Shown here in pieces: positions 1 through 8,043 of a DNA stretch of 41,490 nucleotides (position 1 is the first letter of the stretch; each line of letters starts with the position of its first letter). Source of the DNA: Tannerellaceae bacterium. Lineage in GTDB: Bacteria > Bacteroidota > Bacteroidia > Bacteroidales > Tannerellaceae. Position numbers and translations under genes: made by a program. A model generated the notes under the pieces. That model was given only the letters and a program-made list of their open reading frames with translations. It was not told the origin of the DNA and did no database searches. The stretch lies in assembly GCA_021201295.1 (NCBI GenBank), contig JAJQFE010000066.1, positions 1-41,490 of the forward strand, written 5' to 3'.

Positions 1-54
1 TTAAGTGGAGCTAATAAGTATATTAAGTCCGGCTGATACGTATACTATCCAGGC
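1..54. repeat. Dispersed AT-rich intergenic repeat, copy A (cut by the window edge)
   Basis: Two related units start 22 bp apart: TAATAAGTATATTA at 12-25 and TGATACGTATACTATCC at 34-50. The same pair with the same 22-bp spacing is found at 28134-28170, and the flanking bases (TTA..GGAG before the first unit, TCCGG after it) also match. The left arm that forms a hairpin in the other copy would lie off the window. It is not part of any visible gene. Function unknown; it could be an extragenic palindromic repeat, an RNA element or a relic of a small mobile element. Confidence 0.6.
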
Positions 55-431
55 TTTTCCCGGAAATGGTACAGGAGGTTGACGGGTTGGGAAGGGAATA
101 TTTTGTCTTCTTTTTTCCGTTTCTGTCTTTCCCGCAGGTTTTTGTGGTTCCCATAGCGTAGACATGGAGTAGCTGTGTGATGCCGGATAAGCCAGGGTGT
201 TTCGGAATGTGGATTATTTTTTTATCTACATGCGGAAGTTTCCGGAACTATCCGGAAGTTCCCGGAAATGACCACCTGGTATCCCCTTATCTTTGTTTGG
301 TTATTTTTTCGTTGCGGGACGGGGCATTCATAAACAGTAAACTTTTATTCCTATGCATTGGATGGATCATTACAGCACAGACACTACGACTTTTTCAGGG
401 AAAATCACCGGAGCAGCCGGAGTCGGCTCGT
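55..431. other. Intergenic region downstream of birA
   Basis: I see no convincing gene here. An open stretch on the plus strand (177-437) runs into the 3' end of birA and has no recognisable protein features, so I treat it as chance. The region holds short GGAA/TTCC palindromes and a 10-bp tandem array at 231-270, described separately. No clear rho-independent terminator for birA was found. Confidence 0.5.
231..270. repeat. Four 10-bp tandem units built on CGGAA
   Basis: The four consecutive decamers are TGCGGAAGTT, TCCGGAACTA, TCCGGAAGTT and CCCGGAAATG, each with the core CGGAA at the same offset. Joined, they make overlapping TTCCGGAA-type palindromes. Another CCCGGAAATG lies at 56-65. The array is intergenic and 3' to the minus-strand birA gene. 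A similar run of small palindromes follows the second copy of the AT-rich repeat near 28.2 kb. Confidence 0.7.
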
Positions 432-1175
432 TTATAGTACATAGGAAACCTCCTTGAAGGCGTATCGTTTCAGGCTTTTGTCTTTCAGTTGCAGGATCAG
501 GTGTCCGGTTGGTTCGGTGGTGTGGATTGCTGCCTGAAACTTTTCCTGGGTTTCTTTGTCTTCATAAAGGTGATAACCTGCTTTATGAAAAAGGGCGGCG
601 TGGTATTTTTCTCTGATCTGTCCTTCTTTTTCCTGCAGGAGTTCCAGATAGTAAGAATAAAACACGGATTGGAATCGTTTCAGGACTTCTTCCGGATCAT
701 ATTTTTCACCTGTGATCTGGGTAAGAGAGGCCGGATTCGGAGCATTACTGAGGAAATGGCGCTGATTGAGATTGATACCGATCCCTATCACTGAGCAATA
801 GATCTGTGGACCTGTCAGATCATTCTCGATAAGCATACCGCAGATCTTTTTTTCTTTCCAGTAGATATCGTTCGGCCATTTGATCGTAATAGAATGCGTG
901 TAATAGTCTAACGTTTCTTTGACACTTAACGAAGCGATCTGGGCAATAAGGAACTGGCGGTTTGCCGGAATACCTTCCGGATAGAGGATCGTGCTGAAGG
1001 TCAGATTTTTCCCCTTTTCGGACTCCCAGCTATTTCCGGCCTGTCCTCTTCCGGCTGTCTGGAATTCGGCTGTGACAATCGTACCTTCCGGCAGTTTTTT
1101 CCCTGTGGCTAATTCCCTTAGGTACTGGTTGGTGGAGGTTGTCTCGTGGATATGGATGATCTGTGGCTGTTTCAT
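432..1175 (-). CDS. birA: Biotin--[acetyl-CoA-carboxylase] ligase (BirA, class I, no DNA-binding domain)
   Basis: A 247-residue protein that would activate biotin with ATP and attach it to the lysine of biotin carboxyl carrier proteins in the cytoplasm. Near residues 40-55 it has the biotinyl-AMP loop GRGQAGNSW (GRGxxGxxW), followed by WPNDIYW and KICGMLIE, all hallmarks of the BPL/LplA catalytic fold. It opens directly with the catalytic domain (IHIHETTSTNQYL), so it lacks the winged-helix repressor domain of E. coli BirA and should not regulate transcription. Its ATG overlaps the stop of the upstream yjbR-like gene (TAATG), which points to translational coupling. Identity is secure from the motifs. 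Confidence 0.93.
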   Translation of the reverse strand: MKQPQIIHIHETTSTNQYLRELATGKKLPEGTIVTAEFQTAGRGQAGNSWESEKGKNLTFSTILYPEGIPANRQFLIAQIASLSVKETLDYYTHSITIKWPNDIYWKEKKICGMLIENDLTGPQIYCSVIGIGINLNQRHFLSNAPNPASLTQITGEKYDPEEVLKRFQSVFYSYYLELLQEKEGQIREKYHAALFHKAGYHLYEDKETQEKFQAAIHTTEPTGHLILQLKDKSLKRYAFKEVSYVL

Positions 1176-1534
1176 TATTCTTCTTCCGGGTAGTATTCTC
1201 TTATTTTTTTAGGTAATCCGGCGATTACTTCCCGGAATGAGTGCCTGATCCACTGCCTGATCTCTTCATTCTGCATGTCCCCTTCCAGGTAGATGGAGTT
1301 CCAGCACTTTTTATTGAAGTGGAAGGCCGGTTCCACTGCCTGGTACCGTTCCCGGAGCTCTTCCGTATATTCCGGGCTGCATTTAAGGGTGATCTTGGGT
1401 TCGGCTACGTCTAATGGCAGTAAGGCAAACATTTTATTCTCTACTTTAAATACTAAGGAGACATCGTCAAAAGGAAATGATTCTGTCGCGTTTCTAAATG
1501 TCAGGCAGTATTCTCTTGCTTTTTCTATGTTCAT
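1175..1534 (-). CDS. MmcQ/YjbR family protein (cyaY-like fold)
   Basis: A 119-residue cytoplasmic protein of the YjbR/MmcQ family, whose members adopt a double-wing DNA-binding-like fold but have no firmly assigned role. Typical family features are the N-terminal AREYCLTFRNATESFPFDD, a central VFKVENKMFALLPL strand pair, and the C-terminal HFNKKCWNSIYLEGD with IRQWIRHSFREV. Length fits the family. It lies 12 nt after yraN and overlaps the birA start by one base, so the three probably form one transcript. Function cannot be stated beyond the family. Confidence 0.85.
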   Translation of the reverse strand: MNIEKAREYCLTFRNATESFPFDDVSLVFKVENKMFALLPLDVAEPKITLKCSPEYTEELRERYQAVEPAFHFNKKCWNSIYLEGDMQNEEIRQWIRHSFREVIAGLPKKIREYYPEEE

Positions 1535-1546
1535 GGGGTATATTTT

Positions 1547-1927
1547 TTACCGTTTACTTAAGGGAGCATAAAATGCATTTTCTATATGTTCTATCCGGCA
1601 GGTTTCCTTTTCATAGACCAGAGTAACCACGTCAAAGCGGACGGGAAGATCTATGTGAAAATACCGGACATAGGCATGGGTGGCGGCTACCAGGCGTTTG
1701 ATCTTGCTTTTATTGATGGATTCTTTCGGTAAAAGCAGGTAATTGGCGGACCGGGTTTTGACTTCTATACATACCAGCAGGTCGGGCAGGGAGGCCACAA
1801 TATCCAGTTCATAGTGTCCGGAACGCCAGTTCGTGTGTAACACCTGGTATCCTTTTTGTTCCAGATAGGCTTTGGCCTCTTTTTCTCCCTTTTTTCCGGT
1901 TGTGGTATGTATATCCGCTGTTCCCAT
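1547..1927 (-). CDS. yraN: YraN/UPF0102 family putative endonuclease-fold protein
   Basis: A 126-residue protein of the UPF0102 (YraN) family, which has a Holliday-junction-resolvase-like PD-(D/E)XK fold; biochemical function is not established. Visible motifs are GKKGEKEAKAYLEQKGYQVL at the N-terminus, then WRSGHYELDIVAS and VCIEVKTRS, giving the E-x-D...E-V-K pattern of the family active site. Length is normal. It is the first gene of yraN-yjbR-birA and is divergent from the small gene at 1986. The ATG at 1927 begins the conserved domain with only a short leader. Confidence 0.88.
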   Translation of the reverse strand: MGTADIHTTTGKKGEKEAKAYLEQKGYQVLHTNWRSGHYELDIVASLPDLLVCIEVKTRSANYLLLPKESINKSKIKRLVAATHAYVRYFHIDLPVRFDVVTLVYEKETCRIEHIENAFYAPLSKR

Positions 1928-1932
1928 CCCTA

Positions 1933-1940
1933 CAAATATA
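1933..1940 (-). promoter_or_regulatory. Possible -7 box (TATATTTG) upstream of yraN
   Basis: On the minus strand TATATTTG matches the Bacteroidales -7 consensus TAnnTTTG. It lies only 5 bp before the chosen ATG, which would give a nearly leaderless message, and no good TTTG partner is seen 19-20 bp upstream. The call is therefore weak. Confidence 0.3.
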
Positions 1941-1985
1941 TATATTTTCTTTTTTATTTAAGGTTTGACTTGTACATTTGTACCT

Positions 1986-2213
1986 ATGAAACAGATACGG
2001 AAAAAGTCTGCTGCGCTACCCAATCAGCCGCGCATACATAAGGTGTCCTTTATGCTCAACCAGGAGGAGCAGAAAGCGGTGGACTGTTATCTGTCCAAAT
2101 ATAAGATTTCCAATAAATCTCGCTGATACCGAGAGACGATTCTTTCCCATATATTGAAAACGCTGGAAGAGGACTATCCGACCCTTTTCAATGAAAATGA
2201 AATGAGACGATGA
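1986..2213 (+). pseudogene. Small conserved-looking protein before tadA, interrupted by TGA
   Basis: From the ATG at 1986 the frame reads MKQIRKKSAALPNQPRIHKV and continues to codon 47, which is TGA (2124-2126). It then stays open in the same frame as YRETILSHILKTLEEDYPTL to a stop at 2213, which overlaps the tadA ATG (ATGA). The coupling to tadA and the protein-like sequence on both sides indicate a 75-residue gene broken by one substitution. TGG (Trp) to TGA is the simplest single change: SR[W]YRE. I recall similar proteins in this position in Bacteroidales but could not check. No function is known to me; the protein is basic and charged, with a helix-rich C-terminus. Confidence 0.75.
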
Positions 2214-2650
2214 ATTTTTTCACGGATGAATATTTTATGAAGCAGGCGCTGGCGGAAGCCCGGCTGGCTGCTGATGAGGGAGAAGTTCCGGTCGGGGCGG
2301 TGGTGGTGTGTAAGGACCGGATTATTGCCCGTGCCCATAACCAGACGGGGCGTCTGCAGGATCCGACAGCGCATGCAGAGATGTTAGCCATTACGGCTGC
2401 AGTAAGCATCCTGGGTGCTAAGTACCTTTCCGGCTGTAGTTTGTATGTGACCGTAGAGCCTTGCGTGATGTGTGCCGGAGCGATCGGATGGGCGCAGCTC
2501 AGTAAGATTGTGTATGGTACAGCGGATAAAAAGAGAGGATTCAGTGTCTTTGCTCCCCGGGCTTTCCATCCGAAGGCTACTAGTATAAAAGGCGTGTTGG
2601 AGCAGGAATGTGCCCACGAGATAACTACTTTTTTCCGGAATAAAAGATAG
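2210..2650 (+). CDS. tadA: tRNA-specific adenosine-34 deaminase (TadA)
   Basis: A 146-residue zinc-dependent deaminase that converts A34 to inosine in the tRNA-Arg(ACG) anticodon, needed for decoding CGN codons. The zinc and catalytic motifs are clear: HAEMLAI (HAE) near residue 55 and PCVMCAGAI (PCxxC) near residue 84. The N-terminus DEYFMKQALAEARLAADEGE and VPVGAVVV are typical of TadA rather than of free cytidine deaminases. The ATG at 2210 overlaps the stop of the preceding small gene, so translation may normally be coupled; the in-frame stop in that gene could weaken it. It converges with the DUF4834 gene, with only 3 bp between the stops. Confidence 0.95.
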   Translation: MNFFTDEYFMKQALAEARLAADEGEVPVGAVVVCKDRIIARAHNQTGRLQDPTAHAEMLAITAAVSILGAKYLSGCSLYVTVEPCVMCAGAIGWAQLSKIVYGTADKKRGFSVFAPRAFHPKATSIKGVLEQECAHEITTFFRNKR

Positions 2651-2653
2651 TCT

Positions 2654-2911
2654 TTATTTCACTTCTTCGTAATCTACATATTCCCCTTCTTCCTGGGTAA
2701 ATATTTTCTTTTTCTGGGAAGCGGTATCTTCATTCCGGGAACGTTGCTGTTCCGAGTTAGGTCTCCTGCTGGTCTTACGCCTTTGTCCGTTTTTCTGTTC
2801 TTTGCTTCCACTCCCGAAAAGTACATTCTTAATGGTCCGCAAAATGGAGAAACCCATCAGAAAGACTAACAGGATGAACATAAAGAACATCATGAATAAA
2901 AACTTGAACAT
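2654..2911 (-). CDS. DUF4834 family small membrane protein
   Basis: An 85-residue protein with one N-terminal membrane segment (FLFMMFFMFILLVFLMGFSI), followed by a polar tail rich in Lys, Arg, Ser and Gln (roughly residues 35-70) and an acidic end, EEGEYVDYEEVK. This layout matches the short Bacteroidetes DUF4834 proteins commonly found next to phospholipid genes; no function is known. It is the last gene of the psd-pssA-DUF4834 unit, 51 nt after pssA. Confidence 0.8.
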   Translation of the reverse strand: MFKFLFMMFFMFILLVFLMGFSILRTIKNVLFGSGSKEQKNGQRRKTSRRPNSEQQRSRNEDTASQKKKIFTQEEGEYVDYEEVK

Positions 2912-2962
2912 AAGCTATTCCTAATTGATTTATATTATCTAATTATACAAAGATAATCAATC

Positions 2963-3667
2963 TTATGATCTCTTATTGTTAAAAATAGACAACAGAATAT
3001 ATAGAATGATAGTGCCGGTAATGCCTAAAAAATCGAAAAACAGGACAAAAAATACGGCACAGACCACTAAGATGTACCGCAGTTCATTGCCTTTCCAGGT
3101 TAATGATTGGATCTTAAACGAAAACATCGGGATCTCGGATACTAATAAAAGAGAGGTGAGGGTAAACAACACCAGGATTACCGGTATCCAGATGGCGGTA
3201 TGATGAGCGAGCACAGGCAACATGGAATAGGCTGCGGAGGACCATAGCAAGGCATGTGCCGGTACCGGGAGTCCTATGAAGGAGGTGGACTGCCGGGTAT
3301 CATTGTTGAATCTGGCTAACCTTAAACAAGAGAAGGCCGGAATAATAAAGGCTGTATAGGGAATATACTCATTCAGGTATCCCCATGGCAGGTAGATGGA
3401 GGCTTCCCGTAGCAGAGAGAACATAATCATTCCCGGTGCTGCTCCAAAACTGACCATATCAGCCAGGGAGTCGAGGTCTTTTCCGATGTTGGAATAAGCA
3501 TGCAGGAGCCGGGCTGCGAAACCATCACAAAAGTCTAAGATGCCTGCGAGGATGATCCATAGGAGTGCCCAGAGGAACTGGCCGTTTAGTGCCATGACTA
3601 TGGAAATACATCCTGCTGTCAGGTGGAGGCAGGTAATGGTGTTGGGAATATGTTTACGTATGTTCAT
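2963..3667 (-). CDS. pssA: CDP-diacylglycerol--serine O-phosphatidyltransferase
   Basis: A 234-residue integral membrane enzyme making phosphatidylserine from CDP-diacylglycerol and L-serine. The CDP-alcohol phosphatidyltransferase signature D-x2-D-G-x2-A-R-x8-G-x3-D-x3-D is complete in DFCDGFAARLL followed by GKDLDSLADMVSFG (residues about 45-75). Six or so hydrophobic segments follow. It sits 12 nt downstream of psd, the next enzyme of the pathway, which supports pssA over other CDP-alcohol transferases. Length is typical for Bacteroidales. Confidence 0.95.
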   Translation of the reverse strand: MNIRKHIPNTITCLHLTAGCISIVMALNGQFLWALLWIILAGILDFCDGFAARLLHAYSNIGKDLDSLADMVSFGAAPGMIMFSLLREASIYLPWGYLNEYIPYTAFIIPAFSCLRLARFNNDTRQSTSFIGLPVPAHALLWSSAAYSMLPVLAHHTAIWIPVILVLFTLTSLLLVSEIPMFSFKIQSLTWKGNELRYILVVCAVFFVLFFDFLGITGTIILYILLSIFNNKRS

Positions 3668-3679
3668 GTTCAGCTCTTT

Positions 3680-4348
3680 TCAGACCGGTTTCCCTAACCG
3701 GGCAATAGGTGTCTGGTTGCCTGTAACGGTCTGGTCCATTTCTACTAATACTTCTGTTCCTAGGGGAAGGTATACATCCACCCGGGAACCGAACTTAATA
3801 AAGCCCATCTGATCGTCTACATGGCATTTTTCTCCTTCTTTAGCGTAAGTGACAATCCTTCTGGCCATTGCTCCGGCGATCTGGCGTGCCAATACATCCA
3901 CTCCGTTGCGTGTTGTGATCACCACGGCTGAACGTTCGTTCTCTGTACTGCTTTTAGGCAGATAGGCGGCCATGAAACGGCCGCTATTGTGGGACACATG
4001 TTTCACAGTTCCGTTTACGGGAAACCAGTTGGCATGCACGTTGAATACGGACATAAAGATGGAGATCTGGAGGCATTCGCGATGCAGGATCTCGTTTTCC
4101 ATTACTTCTTCTATGGCAACGATCCTTCCGTCAGCAGGGGCGATCACTAATCCTTCGGAATCGTAGGGGAATTTCCGGAATGGACTCCGGAAGAAATTAA
4201 GAACCAGCAGGAAAAGTGTGGAGGTAATTCCCAGGACTACATAGAATATCCAGGGTTTATGGGTGGTATAATACAAACTGATATTCACAATAAACAGAAT
4301 TGTGAACAGTGTCAGTAATAAACTGGTCCCTTCCTTGTGTACTTTCAT
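3680..4348 (-). CDS. psd: Phosphatidylserine decarboxylase
   Basis: A 222-residue pyruvoyl-dependent decarboxylase producing phosphatidylethanolamine. Two N-terminal membrane helices (LLLTLFTILFIVNISLYY and WIFYVVLGITSTLFLLVL) are followed by the catalytic domain, with APADGRIVAIEE, FMSVFNVHANWFPVNG and the self-cleavage site FGSRVDVYLP, where the G-S bond would yield the pyruvoyl group. This is the short PSD-related type found in Bacteroidetes rather than the longer E. coli form with LGST. First gene of psd-pssA-DUF4834, behind a well-formed promoter at 4381-4411. Confidence 0.95.
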   Translation of the reverse strand: MKVHKEGTSLLLTLFTILFIVNISLYYTTHKPWIFYVVLGITSTLFLLVLNFFRSPFRKFPYDSEGLVIAPADGRIVAIEEVMENEILHRECLQISIFMSVFNVHANWFPVNGTVKHVSHNSGRFMAAYLPKSSTENERSAVVITTRNGVDVLARQIAGAMARRIVTYAKEGEKCHVDDQMGFIKFGSRVDVYLPLGTEVLVEMDQTVTGNQTPIARLGKPV

Positions 4349-4380
4349 CCTTTTTAAGCCGTCTTACAATAAAGAATTTA

Positions 4381-4411
4381 CAAAAGTATTGATTATTTAG
4401 CGAATATCAAA
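4381..4411 (-). promoter_or_regulatory. Bacteroidales-type promoter for psd-pssA
   Basis: On the minus strand TTTG (4411-4408), a 19-bp spacer and TACTTTTG (4388-4381) match the Bacteroidetes sigma-factor consensus TTTG-N19-TAnnTTTG in both boxes and spacing. Transcription would start near 4374, about 25 nt before the psd ATG. The promoter lies just past the stop of the upstream helicase gene, separating the phospholipid genes from that operon. Confidence 0.75.
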
Positions 4412-4421
4412 GTAAATCCTT

Positions 4422-7400
4422 TCAGACACATTCAATTTCATTCCGCTCTACATACCAGAGGTATCCTTTAACCTCCTGATAGCCCATCTCATGAATCAGT
4501 TTCATATAATTCCGGATCTGTCCCTGGTGGCGTTTCTCTTTTTTCTCCCCGAATTTATAGTTCACCACTGTTATGGTCTGGTCTTTAATCACGATCCGGT
4601 CCGGATGTTTAATGGTTTTTTTATTGGTCAGGATATTCGGTTCTTTTAACACCTGGCAGGATGGGTCAAACCATGGCGCTGTTTCCGGTTGGGAAATCCA
4701 CTGTTCAATCTGTGCATGCAGAAGCCGGGATTCTTCCTCATTAACAATACCTGCCTGCTGATAGTTCCCGATGGTGCGGGGAATATCTTCTTTTGTGTAG
4801 ATATGGCTCAGGATCTCACGGGCTATTGAGGAATATTTTTTCCTGGGGTTGTTAATGAAAAACCCTTTGCCGTATAGCCGTAGTTTCAGCCGTTCATCTG
4901 GTGATATGGAGTGAATACGTTCTATGGGAATCTCCTGTACAGCCTGTGGATCGTCAGTTCCGGTGGCGGGTAACCAATGGTTACCTACTTCAAATGATCC
5001 GGTCTCCGGATAAAAACAGGCAGGAAGATCCATCGTCTGTTCCTGTTCTGTGGGGGCTTCTTCCCGGATACAAAGGCTGGCCCATAACAGGTCTCCTATG
5101 CAAGTGATCTTTTCCGGTTCTCTGGTTTTGCTTTTTAACTTTTTCGGGTGAGGAGAGAAGAGGATCAGTTCTTCTTTGGCCCTTGTCAGGGCTACATACA
5201 GGGTATTGAGGTTATCAATAAATGCGTGTAGCCGTTCATGGAAGTATTCTTTGGCAAATATGGTTTTGCTCAGGTTCTGACTATACCGGATGGGTACCAA
5301 GTTTAAACGGTTGAACGGTTTTTCGCCGGGACGACACCATAAAATCACAGGCTTTGTGGGTTTATGATCTATTTCCCAATCACCGAAAGGAAGGATAACT
5401 GTCTTGAATCCTAACCCTTTGGATTTATGGATGGTCAGGATACGGATCGCATTCTGGCCGTCGGGGGTGGCAATGGTTTTCCGGCGTCCGGTTTCTTCCC
5501 ACCATTTGAGGAAACGGTTCAGGTCGGAGGTTTCTTTTAAGGCATATTCGGAGACCATATCTAAGAATGCCTGGATAAATACCTGTTCATTTTCCGGAAT
5601 GATTTCCCGGAATAACCGGTAGATCCCTTCGGTGGTTTCGTATAGGGAATTGTGGGAGAGATCATAGAGGATCTGTTGTTGCTCCCGGGTGAAACCTGCC
5701 TCCGGACTGCCTGTTTTTATCCGGCCTTTGAGGGCATTATAGGCAAAGAGTGCCATATGTCTGCAGGTTGGATCGTCCGGGTTTTTAAGATGCCGTAGCA
5801 GAGCGATAATGAAACGGACGGAGGCGGAACTGCTTACAAATAAGGCGTCGTCAGAAATAATATCGTAGTGATATTTTCCGGACGGATGTTCCTCTTTATA
5901 GGTCAGCAGGGTGTCTGCTACTAAAGCTCCTTCTACGTTCGTCCGGACCAGAATGGCTATATCTTTCAGGGCATATCCTTTATCCTGAAGTTGTTTGAGT
6001 GTGGCGGGAAGTTTCTGTAAGGCTTCTTCTTTCCAGTCTGCCGCTTCTTCCGCTTTCAGGAAGTCGATCCGTACATGTCCCTCTTTTTTCTGAAAAGGGA
6101 TGGGGACCCGTTGAGTTGATTGTTGATAGGCGGACATGATTTTGGTGGAGAAGACCTCTTTTTCCTTTTCGCTGAGAGGGGAATCTGTCAGTGGTTCATT
6201 ATACATGGCCTGTAGCAGGGCAGGGCTGACCGTGAAAAGGGAATTATTGAATTCTACAATGTTTCTGCAGCTTCTCCAGTTATCTTTCAGGGTTTCTTCT
6301 TTGACTAACTCCCTGTCAAAATCCCTCTGTACCTGTTCATCTAGCAATTTCCAGTCGGAATTACGGAACCGGTAGATACTTTGCTTTACGTCTCCTACGA
6401 TCAAGTTGTTTTTTTTGTATGCCAGGCTTTCTTTGATAAGGGGAAGGAAATTGCTCCATTGCATTCCACTGGTATCCTGGAACTCGTCAATCATATAGTG
6501 GTCGATGGTAGTCCCTGTTTTTTCATAGACGAAAGGTATATCGTTCCCATCGATGACCTTGTTCAACAATTCGGTGGTATCGGCGATAAGCATGATATTT
6601 TTCTCTTCCCGGTACATAGCTATCTGGTGGGAGATGTCGGTCAGGATCCCTAAAGTATAGTAATAGCGGATGATCTCTTTGGCTGTGTAATAGGCTTTCA
6701 GATCGGAGAACAGGGAAACCACGCCTTTGATGCAGTCATTCAATCCATCCTGGAAGGCACAGCAGATAATAGAGACCATAGCTTCCGGAGTGGTTTTGGT
6801 GTAGCACCCTTCCATGCAATCGGCTAAGTTGATAAATGTGGCAGTAGGTTCTTTGAATTCGCCTTTGGCTAATTTCTCAAACTGATAGATAGGGGAGCGG
6901 CTGCCATTTTTAAAATCGGAGGGTTTTAGTCCGTACCGGTTGAGTACGGCCAATCCTTTTTCCCCTAATTGCCGGGCTTCCTTCTCTACCTGGCGGATGA
7001 TGGTGTACAAGTCGTTTTTATACTCTTCTAAAGAGGTTTTATTTTCAATATCCTGTTTGACTGCATCGCTGAAAACCTTGTAACTTTCTTTAAAGATCTC
7101 GCGGCTGAGCATCATCATATCCCGGCGCAGATTCCATTCTCCTCCGTTTTCTATTTTTTCTTCTGCAAACCGGAGTAACCATCCTAACAGTTCTTTACTT
7201 TCCGGCTTTTCCAGGTCTGCCAACAGGTTGTCAATGGCTTCGGAAAGCACTCTTTCCTGATCCATCTCAATGCCATAACCTCCCTGTAACCCGATTTCCC
7301 GGGTAAAGGCACGCATCGTTTGCTGAAAGAATTTATCAATGGTACTGATATTGAACGCTGCATAGTCATGCAGGATGGCTGTTAGGTTTTTTTTTGCTAA

Positions 7401-7652
7401 CTTTCTTATTTCTTCTTCTGTCTGGTTATAGGTAGCGGTTAACAGTTTGATATAATCGGACTTTTTGCCTGCTGCCAGCTTGTAGAGCTCCCGGATAATA
7501 CGTTCTTTCATCTCATCCGCAGCTTTGTTGGTAAATGTAACCGCTAAGATATGCCGGTAAGCATTCGGCTGACTGAAAAGTAATTTCAGGTATTCTCCGG
7601 TCAGTCTGTGTGTTTTGCCTGCTCCGGCTGAGGCTCTGTAAACAGTCAGCAT
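4422..7652 (-). CDS. UvrD/AddA-like helicase with a C-terminal RecB-type nuclease domain
   Basis: A 1076-residue superfamily 1 helicase. It has Walker A ASAGAGKTHRLT (residues 8-19), ILAVTFTNKAADEMKERI (motif Ia), a DEFQDT motif II (about 392-397), VGDVKQSIYRFR (motif III) and IRILTIHKSKGLGFKTVI plus YVALTRAKEELIL near the C-terminus (motifs V and VI). The last about 70 residues resemble the RecB/AddA PD-(D/E)XK nuclease (HPDRIVI, then NYKFG, then QIRNYM), but residue 1031 is Asn (codon AAC at 4562-4560) where the family has Asp in the DYK motif. A role in double-strand-break processing is likely for the family. No AddB-like partner is adjacent; the neighbour upstream is the SUI1-family gene 12 nt away. 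Confidence 0.9.
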   Translation of the reverse strand: MLTVYRASAGAGKTHRLTGEYLKLLFSQPNAYRHILAVTFTNKAADEMKERIIRELYKLAAGKKSDYIKLLTATYNQTEEEIRKLAKKNLTAILHDYAAFNISTIDKFFQQTMRAFTREIGLQGGYGIEMDQERVLSEAIDNLLADLEKPESKELLGWLLRFAEEKIENGGEWNLRRDMMMLSREIFKESYKVFSDAVKQDIENKTSLEEYKNDLYTIIRQVEKEARQLGEKGLAVLNRYGLKPSDFKNGSRSPIYQFEKLAKGEFKEPTATFINLADCMEGCYTKTTPEAMVSIICCAFQDGLNDCIKGVVSLFSDLKAYYTAKEIIRYYYTLGILTDISHQIAMYREEKNIMLIADTTELLNKVIDGNDIPFVYEKTGTTIDHYMIDEFQDTSGMQWSNFLPLIKESLAYKKNNLIVGDVKQSIYRFRNSDWKLLDEQVQRDFDRELVKEETLKDNWRSCRNIVEFNNSLFTVSPALLQAMYNEPLTDSPLSEKEKEVFSTKIMSAYQQSTQRVPIPFQKKEGHVRIDFLKAEEAADWKEEALQKLPATLKQLQDKGYALKDIAILVRTNVEGALVADTLLTYKEEHPSGKYHYDIISDDALFVSSSASVRFIIALLRHLKNPDDPTCRHMALFAYNALKGRIKTGSPEAGFTREQQQILYDLSHNSLYETTEGIYRLFREIIPENEQVFIQAFLDMVSEYALKETSDLNRFLKWWEETGRRKTIATPDGQNAIRILTIHKSKGLGFKTVILPFGDWEIDHKPTKPVILWCRPGEKPFNRLNLVPIRYSQNLSKTIFAKEYFHERLHAFIDNLNTLYVALTRAKEELILFSPHPKKLKSKTREPEKITCIGDLLWASLCIREEAPTEQEQTMDLPACFYPETGSFEVGNHWLPATGTDDPQAVQEIPIERIHSISPDERLKLRLYGKGFFINNPRKKYSSIAREILSHIYTKEDIPRTIGNYQQAGIVNEEESRLLHAQIEQWISQPETAPWFDPSCQVLKEPNILTNKKTIKHPDRIVIKDQTITVVNYKFGEKKEKRHQGQIRNYMKLIHEMGYQEVKGYLWYVERNEIECV

Positions 7653-7664
7653 AAGGTGTGTTAA

Positions 7665-8009
7665 TTAGATCATCCGGCTTTTGGTATATCCTTCTTTTTG
7701 CAGGATTTCCAGTACTTTCTGACGATGGTCTCCCTGCACGATCATCTCTCCGTCTTTGGCGGAACCTCCTACACCACATTTTACTTTGAGCATTTTACCC
7801 AAGGTGGCCAGGTCGTCTGCGGTTCCCCGGAATCCGGTAACTAAGGTCACGGCTTTTCCTCCCCGATTGCGTTTGTCTAAGGAAATACGCAAGAGTTGTT
7901 TCTCTTTGGGAAGGGTTTCTTCCTCCTCTTCCTCTCTTGTATGGTATGTAAAATCCGGATTGGTGGAATACATAATTCCTAACCGGTCTTTCCAGTCGTT
8001 ATTTTTCAT
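7665..8009 (-). CDS. SUI1/YciH family translation initiation factor-like protein
   Basis: A 114-residue protein of the eIF1/SUI1 family (bacterial YciH), with the fold used by eukaryotic eIF1 to monitor start-codon choice; the bacterial role is less clear. The core is visible from residue 45 on: RNRGGKAVTLVTGF, then LGKMLKVKCGVGGSAKDGEM and IVQGDHRQKVLEIL. The N-terminal 40 residues contain a run of Glu and are variable in the family. Located between ispF and the helicase in one orientation, 12 nt from the latter. Confidence 0.9.
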   Translation of the reverse strand: MKNNDWKDRLGIMYSTNPDFTYHTREEEEEETLPKEKQLLRISLDKRNRGGKAVTLVTGFRGTADDLATLGKMLKVKCGVGGSAKDGEMIVQGDHRQKVLEILQKEGYTKSRMI

Positions 8010-8043
8010 ATCCTCTGATCGCTTTCCGGTTCAAAGCTACAAA

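Noticed and set aside
177-437. Open frame of 86 codons on the plus strand downstream of birA
   Set aside because: It has no recognisable domain or ribosome-binding context, overlaps the repeat array and runs into the birA 3' end.
1973-1980. TACATTTG as a promoter for the small gene and tadA
   Set aside because: It fits the -7 consensus but is only 5 bp from the ATG, and the nearest TTTG is 5 bp away instead of 19-20.
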